Of a DNA stretch of 64,000 nt, positions 52,951-61,379 are shown piece by piece. Origin of the DNA: Thiodiazotropha sp040506975 (GTDB lineage: Bacteria; Pseudomonadota; Gammaproteobacteria; Chromatiales; Chromatiaceae); the NCBI GenBank assembly GCA_965211775.1, contig OZ242974.1, forward strand, positions 992,001-1,056,000, in the 5' to 3' direction. How positions within the stretch are numbered: position 1 is the first letter of the stretch; each line of letters starts with the position of its first letter. The translations under genes and the position numbers were made by a program. The notes beneath the pieces are model-generated. The model worked only from the letters and a program-made list of their open reading frames with translations. It made no database searches and was not told the DNA's origin.

Positions 52951-53622
52951 TTAACCCTCGGCATAGGGTAGCAGGGTCAATTCCACACGGCGGTTCTGTT
53001 GCCGTCCTGCAGCTGTTTTATTGGACGCGGTTGGCCGTGTTTCGCCAAAGCCTACCGTATCGATACGGACGCCTTCCACACCGTTTTCAACCAAGGCGTT
53101 GGAAACCGACTGGGCGCGTTGCTGCGACAACATCTGGTTGTGGGATTCCGAGCCAGTACTGTCGGTGTGGCCTGCCACTTCTATCATGGTCGACTTGTAT
53201 TCCTGCAGCACCAGGGCGACCGAGCCGAGTATCTCAAGAAAGTTGGGCTTCACATCCGATTTATCGACTTCGAAAGTGATATTGCCGGGCAGATTGAGGA
53301 TGATGTTGTCCCCATCACGGGTTACGCTGACACCGGTGTTTTCCAGGCGTTGACGAAGCTTGGCTTCCTGTACATCCATATAGTAACCGACACCGCCTCC
53401 GGCGATCGCACCGATTCCCGCACCCTTCAATGCGCGCTCTTTGCGCTTCTTTTTATCCTTGGAAGTGGCAATACCCAGAACAGCTCCGGCGACTGCCCCG
53501 ATCATCGCGCCAGTGGTTGCCTTGGATGTCTTCTCCTCCCTTGTGTAGGGATCGACAGTGGTACATGCCTGTAGCATGACCATGCTTGCGACAAGGCAAC
53601 AAAGTGTGCTTCGAATCATCAT
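52951..53622 (-). CDS. OmpA-family lipoprotein (YiaD-like)
   Basis: A 223-residue outer-membrane lipoprotein. The lipobox is 'MLQAC', so the mature protein starts at Cys20. A glycine-zipper segment follows ('GAMIGAVAGAVLGIATSKD' and 'GAGIGAIAGGGVGYYMD'). The C-terminal OmpA domain binds peptidoglycan ('EVAGHTDSTGSESHN', 'QNRRVELTL'). This architecture is that of YiaD/YfiB-type proteins. It lies in the stretch that separates erpA from anmK. Confidence 0.9.
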   Translation of the reverse strand: MMIRSTLCCLVASMVMLQACTTVDPYTREEKTSKATTGAMIGAVAGAVLGIATSKDKKKRKERALKGAGIGAIAGGGVGYYMDVQEAKLRQRLENTGVSVTRDGDNIILNLPGNITFEVDKSDVKPNFLEILGSVALVLQEYKSTMIEVAGHTDSTGSESHNQMLSQQRAQSVSNALVENGVEGVRIDTVGFGETRPTASNKTAAGRQQNRRVELTLLPYAEG

Positions 53623-53772
53623 TTATCTCCTGTGGTCTCCGTCAGCCAATTGGTTATGCTACCAATATCAGGTCACCGTAACTGCCAACGATGCAACATT
53701 TTCACAATTGTTGATGGATGATCGTGATGATGCGGGGATGAGGCCCTCAGCTCTTGCCGAACAGATCCCTAA

Positions 53773-55214
53773 CCCGCATGTTTCATCCGTTTTTAAATTT
53801 AGCCGGTGATATGGCCAAGCTTGGATGGTTTGCCCTCACTGGGAACCAAACCTCTATCAAGCCCTGATTTTCCACCCTCCGGGCAGACTCCCCCTTACCC
53901 CCATTGTTGATCAACGTGCCGGGGCAGCACTCTGCCGGGCTATCCCGGCTTGAGTCGTGCCGCCACCTGGAAAAACAGCGCCTGATAGGGATAGGTGCTG
54001 GAGAGCAGGAAGCGGATCCGTCGCGTGTTGCGAATGATGACCGCCCCGATCTTGAACAGTTTGAGCCGGATCGTGGTCATCTGTGCACGCGCCAGTTCCG
54101 TGCCCTTCAGCGTGAGGCGCCGGATGGCCTCCATCAGCACATAGGCCAGACTGGACAGCAGTAGACGAAACTGATTGGCCCACCAGTAATGCGCGCTGGT
54201 GCGATCGGCGAACAGCCCCAGTTGCTGCTCCTTGATTCGGTTCTCCATGTCACCACGGGCGCAGTAGAGGTCATCGTAAAGGCGCTGTTTGTCGCCGGCC
54301 AGGTTGGTGACGATGAAGCGTGGATTTGGCCCCTTGTCGGTGACCTCCAGTTTGGCGATCACCTTGCGACGCGTCTTCCAGGTGCTGGCGGCATAGTGAA
54401 ACTGAAAGAATTCCCGCATCTTCATGCCGGTTCGCTTCGCCAGTTCCTCAACCCACTGCATGGGCTCACGGATACACCGCAGCAAGGCGTCATTCTTGGC
54501 GATGCCCACGATATAGCCCACAGCGTTGCGCTCGCACCAGCTGAGCATGTGGTGACGGCAAAAGCCGCTATCGCCCCGAAAGATGATACGCACTTCAGGC
54601 CAAGCCCGGCGCAGGCGTTTGACCAACAGCGCCAGAATCGCCCAGGCATGCTTGGGCGCATCGATCCGGCTGGGCCGCAGATAACTCACCAGCAGTTGAT
54701 CGCCACAAAAGACATACAGGGGCAGGAAGCAGTAGTGATCGTAGTAGCCGTGAAAGAAGCGGCCTTCCTGGCGGCCATGCACCGGATCATCCGTGGCGTC
54801 GAAATCCAGGATCAGCTCATCGGGTGGTGCATCATATGAGGCAATGAACTGCTCGAGCAGTAGGTTGTGGACATCAACGGCAACCCGGCGATCGACCCGG
54901 TTCTCCAGCCGACAAAGTGTCGACTGGCTGCCCAGTACCTCCTCGCGTTCGATCGAGCTCTGTAGGGCCGGGTCGGTGCGTAGTGTCTGATGGTCGTTCA
55001 GATCTTCATAACCCAGGCAGAGCCCATAGACTCGCTGGCGCAACAGGCTCAACTGGCTGTGTTCAATATAGCGGGGATCTCGCGGGTCGGGGATGACCGC
55101 ATCAACCGCCTCGAGCAATCCCAGACGCCTGTCGATCTCACGCAGCAGCAACACGCCGCCGTCCGAGGTGATATCGCCACCGGAAAACTCGGCTTGAACC
55201 TTACGGCGTTTTAG
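53773..55214 (-). mobile_element. IS1380-family element, first copy, truncated
   Basis: The 1442-bp block is repeated almost base for base in the next element (offset 1442). It lacks the terminal part beyond position 55214, including the inverted end and the first 15 or so codons of the transposase. Copy 2 begins exactly at that point. Confidence 0.85.
53940..55213 (-). pseudogene. Truncated IS1380-family transposase
   Basis: Same sequence as the intact transposase from 'VQAEFSGGDITSDGG' to the end, but the beginning is missing. The in-frame ATG of the intact copy reads AAG here. An internal ATG at 55154 could start a shorter protein that lacks about 35 residues. Differences from the intact copy are very few, so the loss is recent. 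Confidence 0.82.
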
Positions 55215-56750
55215 CCCGCATGTTTCATCCGTTTTTAAATTTAGCCGGTGATATGGCCAAGCTTGGATGGTTTGCCCTCACTGGGAACCAAACCTCTATC
55301 AAGCCCTGATTTTCCACCCTCCGGGCAGACTCCCCCTTACCCCCATTGTTGATCAACGTGCCGGGGCAGCACTCTGCCGGGCTATCCCGGCTTGAGTCGG
55401 GCCGCCACCTGGAAAAACAGCGCCTGATAGGGATAGGTGCTGGAGAGCAGGAAGCGGATCCGTCGCGTGTTGCGAATGATGACCGCCCCGATCTTGAACA
55501 GTTTGAGCCGGATCGTGGTCATCTGTGCACGCGCCAGTTCCGTGCCCTTCAGCGCGAGGCGCCGGATGGCCTCCATCAGCACATAGGCCAGACTGGACAG
55601 CAGTAGACGAAACTGATTGGCCCACCAGTAATGCGCGCTGGTGCGATCGGCGAACAGCCCCAGTTGCTGCTCCTTGATTCGGTTCTCCATGTCACCACGG
55701 GCGCAGTAGAGGTCATCGTAAAGGCGCTGTTTGTCGCCGGCCAGGTTGGTGACGATGAAGCGTGGATTTGGCCCCTTGTCGGTGACCTCCAGTTTGGCGA
55801 TCACCTTGCGACGCGTCTTCCAGGTGCTGGCGGCATAGTGAAACTGAAAGAATTCCCGCATCTTCATGCCGGTTCGCTTCGCCAGTTCCTCAACCCACTG
55901 CATGGGCTCACGGATACACCGCAGCAAGGCGTCATTCTTGGCGATGCCCACGATATAGCCCACAGCGTTGCGCTCGCACCAGCTGAGCATGTGGTGACGG
56001 CAAAAGCCGCTATCGCCCCGAAAGATGATACGCACTTCAGGCCAAGCCCGGCGCAGGCGTTTGACCAACAGCGCCAGAATCGCCCAGGCATGCTTGGGCG
56101 CATCGATCCGGCTGGGCCGCAGATAACTCACCAGCAGTTGATCGCCACAAAAGACATACAGGGGCAGGAAGCAGTAGTGATCGTAGTAGCCGTGAAAGAA
56201 GCGGCCTTCCTGGCGGCCATGCACCGGATCATCCGTGGCGTCGAAATCCAGGATCAGCTCATCGGGTGGTGCATCATATGAGGCAATGAACTGCTCGAGC
56301 AGTAGGTTGTGGACATCAACGGCAACCCGGCGATCGACCCGGTTCTCCAGCCGACAAAGTGTCGACTGGCTGCCCAGTACCTCCTCGCGTTCGATCGAGC
56401 TCTGTAGGGCCGGGTCGGTGCGTAGTGTCTGATGGTCGTTCAGATCTTCATAACCCAGGCAGAGCCCATAGACTCGCTGGCGCAACAGGCTCAACTGGCT
56501 GTGTTCAATATAGCGGGGATCTCGCGGGTCGGGGATGACCGCATCAACCGCCTCGAGCAATCCCAGACGCCTGTCGATCTCACGCAGCAGCAACACGCCG
56601 CCGTCCGAGGTGATATCGCCACCGGAAAACTCGGCTTGAACCATACGGCGTTTTAGGGCTGGAAAATCAAAGGCAGTCTGGGTACAGTTTGTCACAGGCA
56701 AAATCCTTTCGATTACAGTGTAAGCAACTGAATTATATCGAAGTATCAGG
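55215..56750 (-). mobile_element. IS1380-family element, second copy, apparently complete
   Basis: Starts with CCCGCATGTTTCATCC at 55215, directly against the truncated copy. The outer end is uncertain: CCTGATACTTC (reverse strand, ending at 56750) partly resembles the left tip, which would put the sdhB stop codon inside the IS. No target duplication is visible at either side. Confidence 0.65.
55382..56695 (-). CDS. IS1380-family transposase
   Basis: A 437-residue DDE transposase. Visible parts are 'VQAEFSGGDITSDGGVLLLRE', here read from residue 19 on, then 'LILDFDATDDPVHGRQEG' (first Asp), 'IIFRGDSGFCRH' (second Asp) and the C-terminal 'DRTSAHYWWANQFRLLLSSL'. I chose the GTG at 56695, eight bases after AGGA; a TTG at 56701 is in frame. 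It lies immediately downstream of sdhB on the same strand, so sdh transcripts may read into it. Confidence 0.9.
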   Translation of the reverse strand: MTNCTQTAFDFPALKRRMVQAEFSGGDITSDGGVLLLREIDRRLGLLEAVDAVIPDPRDPRYIEHSQLSLLRQRVYGLCLGYEDLNDHQTLRTDPALQSSIEREEVLGSQSTLCRLENRVDRRVAVDVHNLLLEQFIASYDAPPDELILDFDATDDPVHGRQEGRFFHGYYDHYCFLPLYVFCGDQLLVSYLRPSRIDAPKHAWAILALLVKRLRRAWPEVRIIFRGDSGFCRHHMLSWCERNAVGYIVGIAKNDALLRCIREPMQWVEELAKRTGMKMREFFQFHYAASTWKTRRKVIAKLEVTDKGPNPRFIVTNLAGDKQRLYDDLYCARGDMENRIKEQQLGLFADRTSAHYWWANQFRLLLSSLAYVLMEAIRRLALKGTELARAQMTTIRLKLFKIGAVIIRNTRRIRFLLSSTYPYQALFFQVAARLKPG

Positions 56751-57513
56751 ATTTTGCCTTTTTAATGCGTGAAATATTGGGGCTAAGCAATTGCAGGGTG
56801 GTTTGACGCCCCAGTTCGCCGATAGCGGTGGTGAGTGGAATCCGTTTTGGGCAGACCCGGACGCAGTTCTGCGCATTGCCGCAATCACTGAGCCCGCCAT
56901 CGCCCATGATGGCATGCAGGCGCTGTTGTCGATGATAGCTGCCGGTGGGATGGTTGTTCATCAGTCGGACCGCTGCCAGGGCGGCGGGACCGACAAACTC
57001 TTTTTCCATGCCATATTGCGGACAGGCCTGCATGCAGCAACCGCAGCTCATGCAGCGGCTGTAGAGGTAGCTCTCCTTCCATGTCTCCGGTGAAATGCGG
57101 GGTACGCCCTGATGGATGTCCCAGGCACCGTCAATTTCGATCCAGGCACGTACTCTCTTGAGATCGCTGAAGATCTTGCTGCGATCGACCATCAAGTCCC
57201 GCACTACGGGGAATTTACCCAAGGGTTCGAGTTTTATAGGTTGCTCGAGGGAATCGATAAGTGTGGAGCAGGCTTGCCTAGGCTTCCCGTTGATCACCAT
57301 TGAGCAGGCGCCGCAGACCTCTTCCATGCAGTTGAACTCCCAGGCGACCGGATCGACGAGTTGGCCCTCTTGCGTGAGCGGATGTTCGCGGATCACCATC
57401 AGGGCTGAGACGATGTTATGGCCCTCGCGGTAGGGTATCGAGAATGACTGCCAATAGGCTGGGCTATATGGGGTGTCTTGCCGACGAATCTGCAGATCGA
57501 TTGTTTTGCCCAT
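56746..57513 (-). CDS. sdhB: Succinate dehydrogenase/fumarate reductase iron-sulfur subunit
   Basis: A 255-residue subunit with three clusters. The [2Fe-2S] ligands lie in 'FNCMEEVCGACSMVINGK' with a further Cys in 'PRQAC'. The [4Fe-4S] site is 'RCMSCGCCMQACP'. The [3Fe-4S] site is 'DCGNAQNCVRVCPK'. The sequence pattern is that of the Bacillus/epsilon-type complexes. A ribosome binding site (GAGG) precedes the ATG at 57513, directly behind the tail of sdhA. The stop codon may be supplied by the adjacent IS1380 end. Confidence 0.93.
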   Translation of the reverse strand: MGKTIDLQIRRQDTPYSPAYWQSFSIPYREGHNIVSALMVIREHPLTQEGQLVDPVAWEFNCMEEVCGACSMVINGKPRQACSTLIDSLEQPIKLEPLGKFPVVRDLMVDRSKIFSDLKRVRAWIEIDGAWDIHQGVPRISPETWKESYLYSRCMSCGCCMQACPQYGMEKEFVGPAALAAVRLMNNHPTGSYHRQQRLHAIMGDGGLSDCGNAQNCVRVCPKRIPLTTAIGELGRQTTLQLLSPNISRIKKAKS

Positions 57514-57523
57514 CATGACATCC

Positions 57524-57628
57524 TCAGCGGTAGTCCCGCGGCTCTTCCGGTGGCAGGACCGAAAGGTCTATCTCACGAAAGCTGATTCTGGGACCGTCTC
57601 TCGAATATTCAGCGACAGTTGTCTTCAA
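57524..57628 (-). pseudogene. sdhA: Detached C-terminal tail of SdhA behind an in-frame TAG
   Basis: The 34 codons directly after the sdhA TAG, in the same frame, read 'LKTTVAEYSRDGPRISFREI' followed by 'DLSVLPPEEPRDYR' and a TGA. The 'LKTT', 'IDLSV' and 'PRDY' parts resemble the conserved C-terminus of B-type SdhA proteins, where a Trp normally stands before LKTT. TAG differs from TGG (Trp) by one base. The sdhB ribosome binding site and start follow this tail at normal spacing (10 bp). Confidence 0.8.
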
Positions 57629-59413
57629 CTACGCATGATTCTGCTTTTTCCAGCGCTCGCGATAGGCTTCATAGGCTGGATCGCCCGGGTAGGCATCCTT
57701 CGGTGTCGGCAGTTCAAAAGCCGGCTTAAAGTGAGCGCCTCGACACTCATCCCGGGCCAGCGCACTACCGGCAATGACAGCACCGAGTCGTATCATCTCC
57801 TGCAGCTGACGGACATATATCAAACCCTGATTACTCCATTCATTGCTCGCATCCAGCTTGACTGAGTGGCTGCGTTGCTCAAGTTCCTGCAGTGAATCAA
57901 TGGCAGTGTTGAGAACCGTGTTATCCCGTACGACGCCTACCTGTCCCGAGATGATCTCTCCAAGCTCACGATGTAATGTGTAGGGATTCTCACTGCCGTC
58001 GCTTGATGCCAGATTCAGGTTAATCGACTGCTGTCGCTTGATCTCATCCAGGTAGAACCGTTCGGGTACACTCAGCAGTTCATCCTCCAGACCCCTCAGG
58101 TAGTTTGCAACCGCTTCGCCGGCAACCCGGCCACTGAATGAGGCTGAGAGAAGCGAGTTGGCACCTAACCGGTTGGCCCCATGGTAACCGTAATCGCACT
58201 CGCCACAGGCGTAGAGGCCGGGGATGTTGGTTGCGTGATTGCGTGGGCTTCCAGGTTTTATGCCGCCATTGGTCTGACCCTTCTCAAAATCAACCCAGAG
58301 CCCGCCCATGGCGTAATGGGCCGAAGGGTAGATCTCCATGGGCTCGTGTACCGGATCAGTACCGTGAAATTTGCGGTAGATATCGAGGATCGCATGCAGT
58401 CGTTGCTCAATGAATCCCGGATTCAGATGTGTCAGATCGAGGTAGACCTTATCCTCCCCGGATACACCCAATCCCATCTCATGCACCACCTTCCAGATCG
58501 CACGGGACGCCACGTCCCGTGGTACCGTGTTTCCATAGCTCGGGTACCACTCTTCGAGAAAGTAGAATCGCTCTGCTTCGGGGATTTTGCCTGGACGCCG
58601 CTTCTCCTGGGGATCTTTCGGCACCCAGATACGCCCGCCCTCGCCACGAGCCGCTTCACTCATTAAGCGGGTCTTGTCGTCGCCAAGCATGGCGGTCGGG
58701 TGAAATTGGAAGAACTCCGTGTTGGCAAGCCAGGCCCCCTGCCGGTATGCGCGACATGCTGCCGCACCGGTGGAGTTGGTGGAATTGGTGGATCGATGGC
58801 CAAATACCTGCCCCATACCTCCTGTCGCAAGAATCACCGCATCGGCACGAAAATGTTTGACATCCATTGTGCGCAGGTTCATCGCGGTGATTCCTTTGCA
58901 GGTACCCTGTCCATCCTTTACCAGGGAGAGGAACTCCCACCACTCATATTTCTGCACACGCCCCAGGGACTCCATGCGGCGGATCTCTTGATCGACACCG
59001 TACAAAAGCTGCTGTCCCGTACTGGCACCGGCAAATGCGGTGCGCCGGTTCCTGACACCGCCGAAAAGACGGAGATCCAGCAATCCCTCTGCCGTGCGGG
59101 AGAAGGTAACACCCAAGCGTTCGAAAGTACGGATGATGCCGGGTGCCTGTTCACACATCGACTTTACCGGTGGTTGATTGGCCAGGTATGCGCCACCCTT
59201 CAGCGTGTCGACGATATGTTGCCAGACGCTGTCTCGTTCGCCTTTGGTGTCGAAGCAGGCGTTGATGCCGCCCTGAGCGCATACCGAGTGTGAACGCTTG
59301 ACCTCGAATAGGGAGAAGATCTCTACCTGAAATCCGGCTTCCGCCACCCGCAATGCCGACCACAGGCCGCCCAGTCCACCACCGACGACGATGACTTTAC
59401 GCGGTCTTTTCAT
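57629..59413 (-). CDS. sdhA: Succinate dehydrogenase flavoprotein subunit, interrupted by TAG near the end
   Basis: From the ATG at 59413 the frame codes for 594 residues before TAG. FAD-binding 'KVIVVGGGLGGLWSALRVAE' starts the protein. 'HSVCAQGGINAC' holds the His that binds FAD covalently. 'GGRIWVPKDPQEKR' and 'HYAMGGLWVDFEKGQTN' are active-site parts, and 'GECDYGYHGANRLGANSLLSA' is the FAD C-terminal motif. All look functional. The last residues are 'RERWKKQNHA', where family members continue with W-L-K-T-T. The ATG overlaps the sdhC stop (ATGA). The product oxidises succinate or reduces fumarate with SdhB and SdhC. Confidence 0.92.
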   Translation of the reverse strand: MKRPRKVIVVGGGLGGLWSALRVAEAGFQVEIFSLFEVKRSHSVCAQGGINACFDTKGERDSVWQHIVDTLKGGAYLANQPPVKSMCEQAPGIIRTFERLGVTFSRTAEGLLDLRLFGGVRNRRTAFAGASTGQQLLYGVDQEIRRMESLGRVQKYEWWEFLSLVKDGQGTCKGITAMNLRTMDVKHFRADAVILATGGMGQVFGHRSTNSTNSTGAAACRAYRQGAWLANTEFFQFHPTAMLGDDKTRLMSEAARGEGGRIWVPKDPQEKRRPGKIPEAERFYFLEEWYPSYGNTVPRDVASRAIWKVVHEMGLGVSGEDKVYLDLTHLNPGFIEQRLHAILDIYRKFHGTDPVHEPMEIYPSAHYAMGGLWVDFEKGQTNGGIKPGSPRNHATNIPGLYACGECDYGYHGANRLGANSLLSASFSGRVAGEAVANYLRGLEDELLSVPERFYLDEIKRQQSINLNLASSDGSENPYTLHRELGEIISGQVGVVRDNTVLNTAIDSLQELEQRSHSVKLDASNEWSNQGLIYVRQLQEMIRLGAVIAGSALARDECRGAHFKPAFELPTPKDAYPGDPAYEAYRERWKKQNHA

Positions 59414-60045
59414 GCAATGAATCCCAGCATACCGTGCACGCCCATGGCGCTCAGTGTCAGGGCAAGCAGCATGCAGAAATAGAACCAGTGACGTTGGGCA
59501 TCGACACTTGTAGTGAGCCCCCAGCTGATTGCCATGGTCCACAACCCGTTACACAAGTGGAAGACTGCCAACAGGAGACCTGTCAGGTAGAGTAGAAAGG
59601 TGATGGGATTAGCAAGCAGGAACTGCATATGACTGAACAGATCGGCTTTGATTTCGGGTTGCCATATGCCCCAAATCCTGGTCCAACCCACATGCAATAC
59701 AAGGAACAGCAGGATGCCGATACCGGAAATCCTCTGCAGCCAGTAAAAACGGTTGTGCAGCCAGGGATAGCGATACCAGTTGCCTTCGGCTCCGTGGATA
59801 ATGACCAAACCGTATCCTGCATGAAACAGCAGCGGCAAGGCAATCACGAAGATCTCCATCAATGTCAGATAATTGAGACTTTGCAGCCAGCCCACGACCT
59901 GTTCGTTGTAATGGATCTGACCAAAACGGGATTGTGAATTTTCCCACAGATGGAAGATCAGGAAACCGCCAACGGGCAGGAGACCGAATAGTGAATGCAA
60001 TCGGCGCAGTATAAAGTTTCGATTGTCGATGGAAGCTGTACGCAT
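59410..60045 (-). CDS. sdhC: Diheme cytochrome b membrane anchor SdhC
   Basis: A single 211-residue anchor with five membrane segments, as in the Bacillus/Wolinella-type complexes with two hemes b. Four histidines are placed as heme ligands: in 'GGFLIFHLWENS', 'LPLLFHAGYGL', 'LFLVLHVGWTR' and 'LAVFHLCNGLW'. I chose the ATG at 60045. It is the first gene of sdhC-sdhA-sdhB. There is no SdhD partner gene, in contrast to the SdhC/SdhD pair of enterobacteria. Whether it works as dehydrogenase or fumarate reductase cannot be told from sequence alone. Confidence 0.9.
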   Translation of the reverse strand: MRTASIDNRNFILRRLHSLFGLLPVGGFLIFHLWENSQSRFGQIHYNEQVVGWLQSLNYLTLMEIFVIALPLLFHAGYGLVIIHGAEGNWYRYPWLHNRFYWLQRISGIGILLFLVLHVGWTRIWGIWQPEIKADLFSHMQFLLANPITFLLYLTGLLLAVFHLCNGLWTMAISWGLTTSVDAQRHWFYFCMLLALTLSAMGVHGMLGFIA

Positions 60046-60239
60046 GGAGTTCAAAAGGCTATCGCGTTTATATACATTATAGAATTAATAACTTCTAATT
60101 CTCTGACGCAGGGCATTTATTCATCTTTTTTGCTGATTTCAATTGGAGCGGCTGTCCACACGCACGCCGGAGAGGCTGTCGACAGGCCCCGGCTACAACT
60201 TCGGTCGATGGAAATGTGGCTGACCGGTCTCGTCTTATA

Positions 60240-61379
60240 CTACAGGGGTGGATGCCGATCGGCCCCTCGGACGGGATAGATACCACCCAAAATCACATTC
60301 CGTTCAGCGCCTGTGACGGAAGCAAGGTTACCATTAAGTCCACTGAGGGTGCGTTTCGCCAACCAGGCGAATGTGATGGCTTCGATCCAGTCCGGATCCA
60401 CACCGTAAGCAGATGTCGGCAGTATCACGGCACTCGGCAGTCGATTGCCTAAACGTTCCAGCAGATAGAGATTGCGAGCTCCTCCACCGCACACCAAAAC
60501 CTCAGATTCTTTGTAGCCCTCATCAAGAATTGCCCGGGCAATAGTGGCGGCGCTGAGTTCAACCAGGGTTGCCTGTACATCCACGGCTGAGAGCTGGTGA
60601 CGGGTGAGTTTCTCCAGCAACCAATCAAGGGTGAAATATTCTCTGCCGGTGCTTTTTGGCGGAGGCTGTTGAAAATAGGGATCGGACAGCAGCTCATTCA
60701 GTAGGCTATCGTCGATATGGCCGCTTTTTGCCCATGCGCCCTGGTGGTCCAGCGAGACGGTCCGGTGATTTTCTATCCAGCGATCGAGCAGGGTATTCGC
60801 CGGTCCGGTGTCGTACCCGGTAACCGGTTTTGCATTATTGTCGGGCAGGCAGGTGATGTTGGCGATTCCGCCCAGATTCAAAATGATCCGCTTTATTCCG
60901 GGCTTTTGAAACAGCGCCTGATGGAGGACAGGTACAAGTGGTGCGCCTTGGCCGCCTGCCGCCATGTCACGACGGCGGAAATCAGCAACCGTGGTGATGC
61001 CTGTCAGTTCCGCAATAGTATTGGGATCCCCGATCTGCAGGGTAAAAGGATTTTCCGCGTCGGGACGGTGACGAATGGTCTGGCCGTGGCTCCCAATGGC
61101 GGTTACCTGTTGTGGCGTTATGCCGGTGTCTGACAATACGGTACGACAAGCGGTTGCGAAGGTGACGGCAACCTGTTTGTCGAGTTCCCCCATGCGGTCG
61201 ATTTCATTGTCGCCAGGTTGGCAAAGGGTCCGCAGTGAGGTTCTGATTTGAGTGGGATAAGGCTCTATGTGACTCGCTATCAGGCGGGGCTGATTGCTGG
61301 AGAGGTCGACAACCACGGCGTCCACGCCATCCAGACTGGTGCCTGAGATGAGTCCCACAAACACTGATTCATTGGGCAT
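60240..61379 (-). CDS. anmK: Anhydro-N-acetylmuramic acid kinase
   Basis: AnmK opens and phosphorylates anhydro-MurNAc released in peptidoglycan turnover to give MurNAc-6-phosphate. The 379-residue protein has 'GLISGTSLDGVDAVVVDL', 'AIGSHGQTIRHRP', 'QIGDPNTIAELTGI', 'ADFRRRDMAAGGQGAPLVP' and 'VCGGGARN'. I chose the ATG at 61379, which overlaps the upstream peptidase gene by 11 bp. With amgK this is the second peptidoglycan-recycling kinase in the window. Confidence 0.95.
   Translation of the reverse strand: MPNESVFVGLISGTSLDGVDAVVVDLSSNQPRLIASHIEPYPTQIRTSLRTLCQPGDNEIDRMGELDKQVAVTFATACRTVLSDTGITPQQVTAIGSHGQTIRHRPDAENPFTLQIGDPNTIAELTGITTVADFRRRDMAAGGQGAPLVPVLHQALFQKPGIKRIILNLGGIANITCLPDNNAKPVTGYDTGPANTLLDRWIENHRTVSLDHQGAWAKSGHIDDSLLNELLSDPYFQQPPPKSTGREYFTLDWLLEKLTRHQLSAVDVQATLVELSAATIARAILDEGYKESEVLVCGGGARNLYLLERLGNRLPSAVILPTSAYGVDPDWIEAITFAWLAKRTLSGLNGNLASVTGAERNVILGGIYPVRGADRHPPL

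Noticed and set aside
57524..57631. General recoding of TAG (for example pyrrolysine)
   Set aside because: TAG serves as an ordinary stop for several other genes in the window, and the expected residue at the sdhA site is Trp. A local mutation or read-through is simpler.
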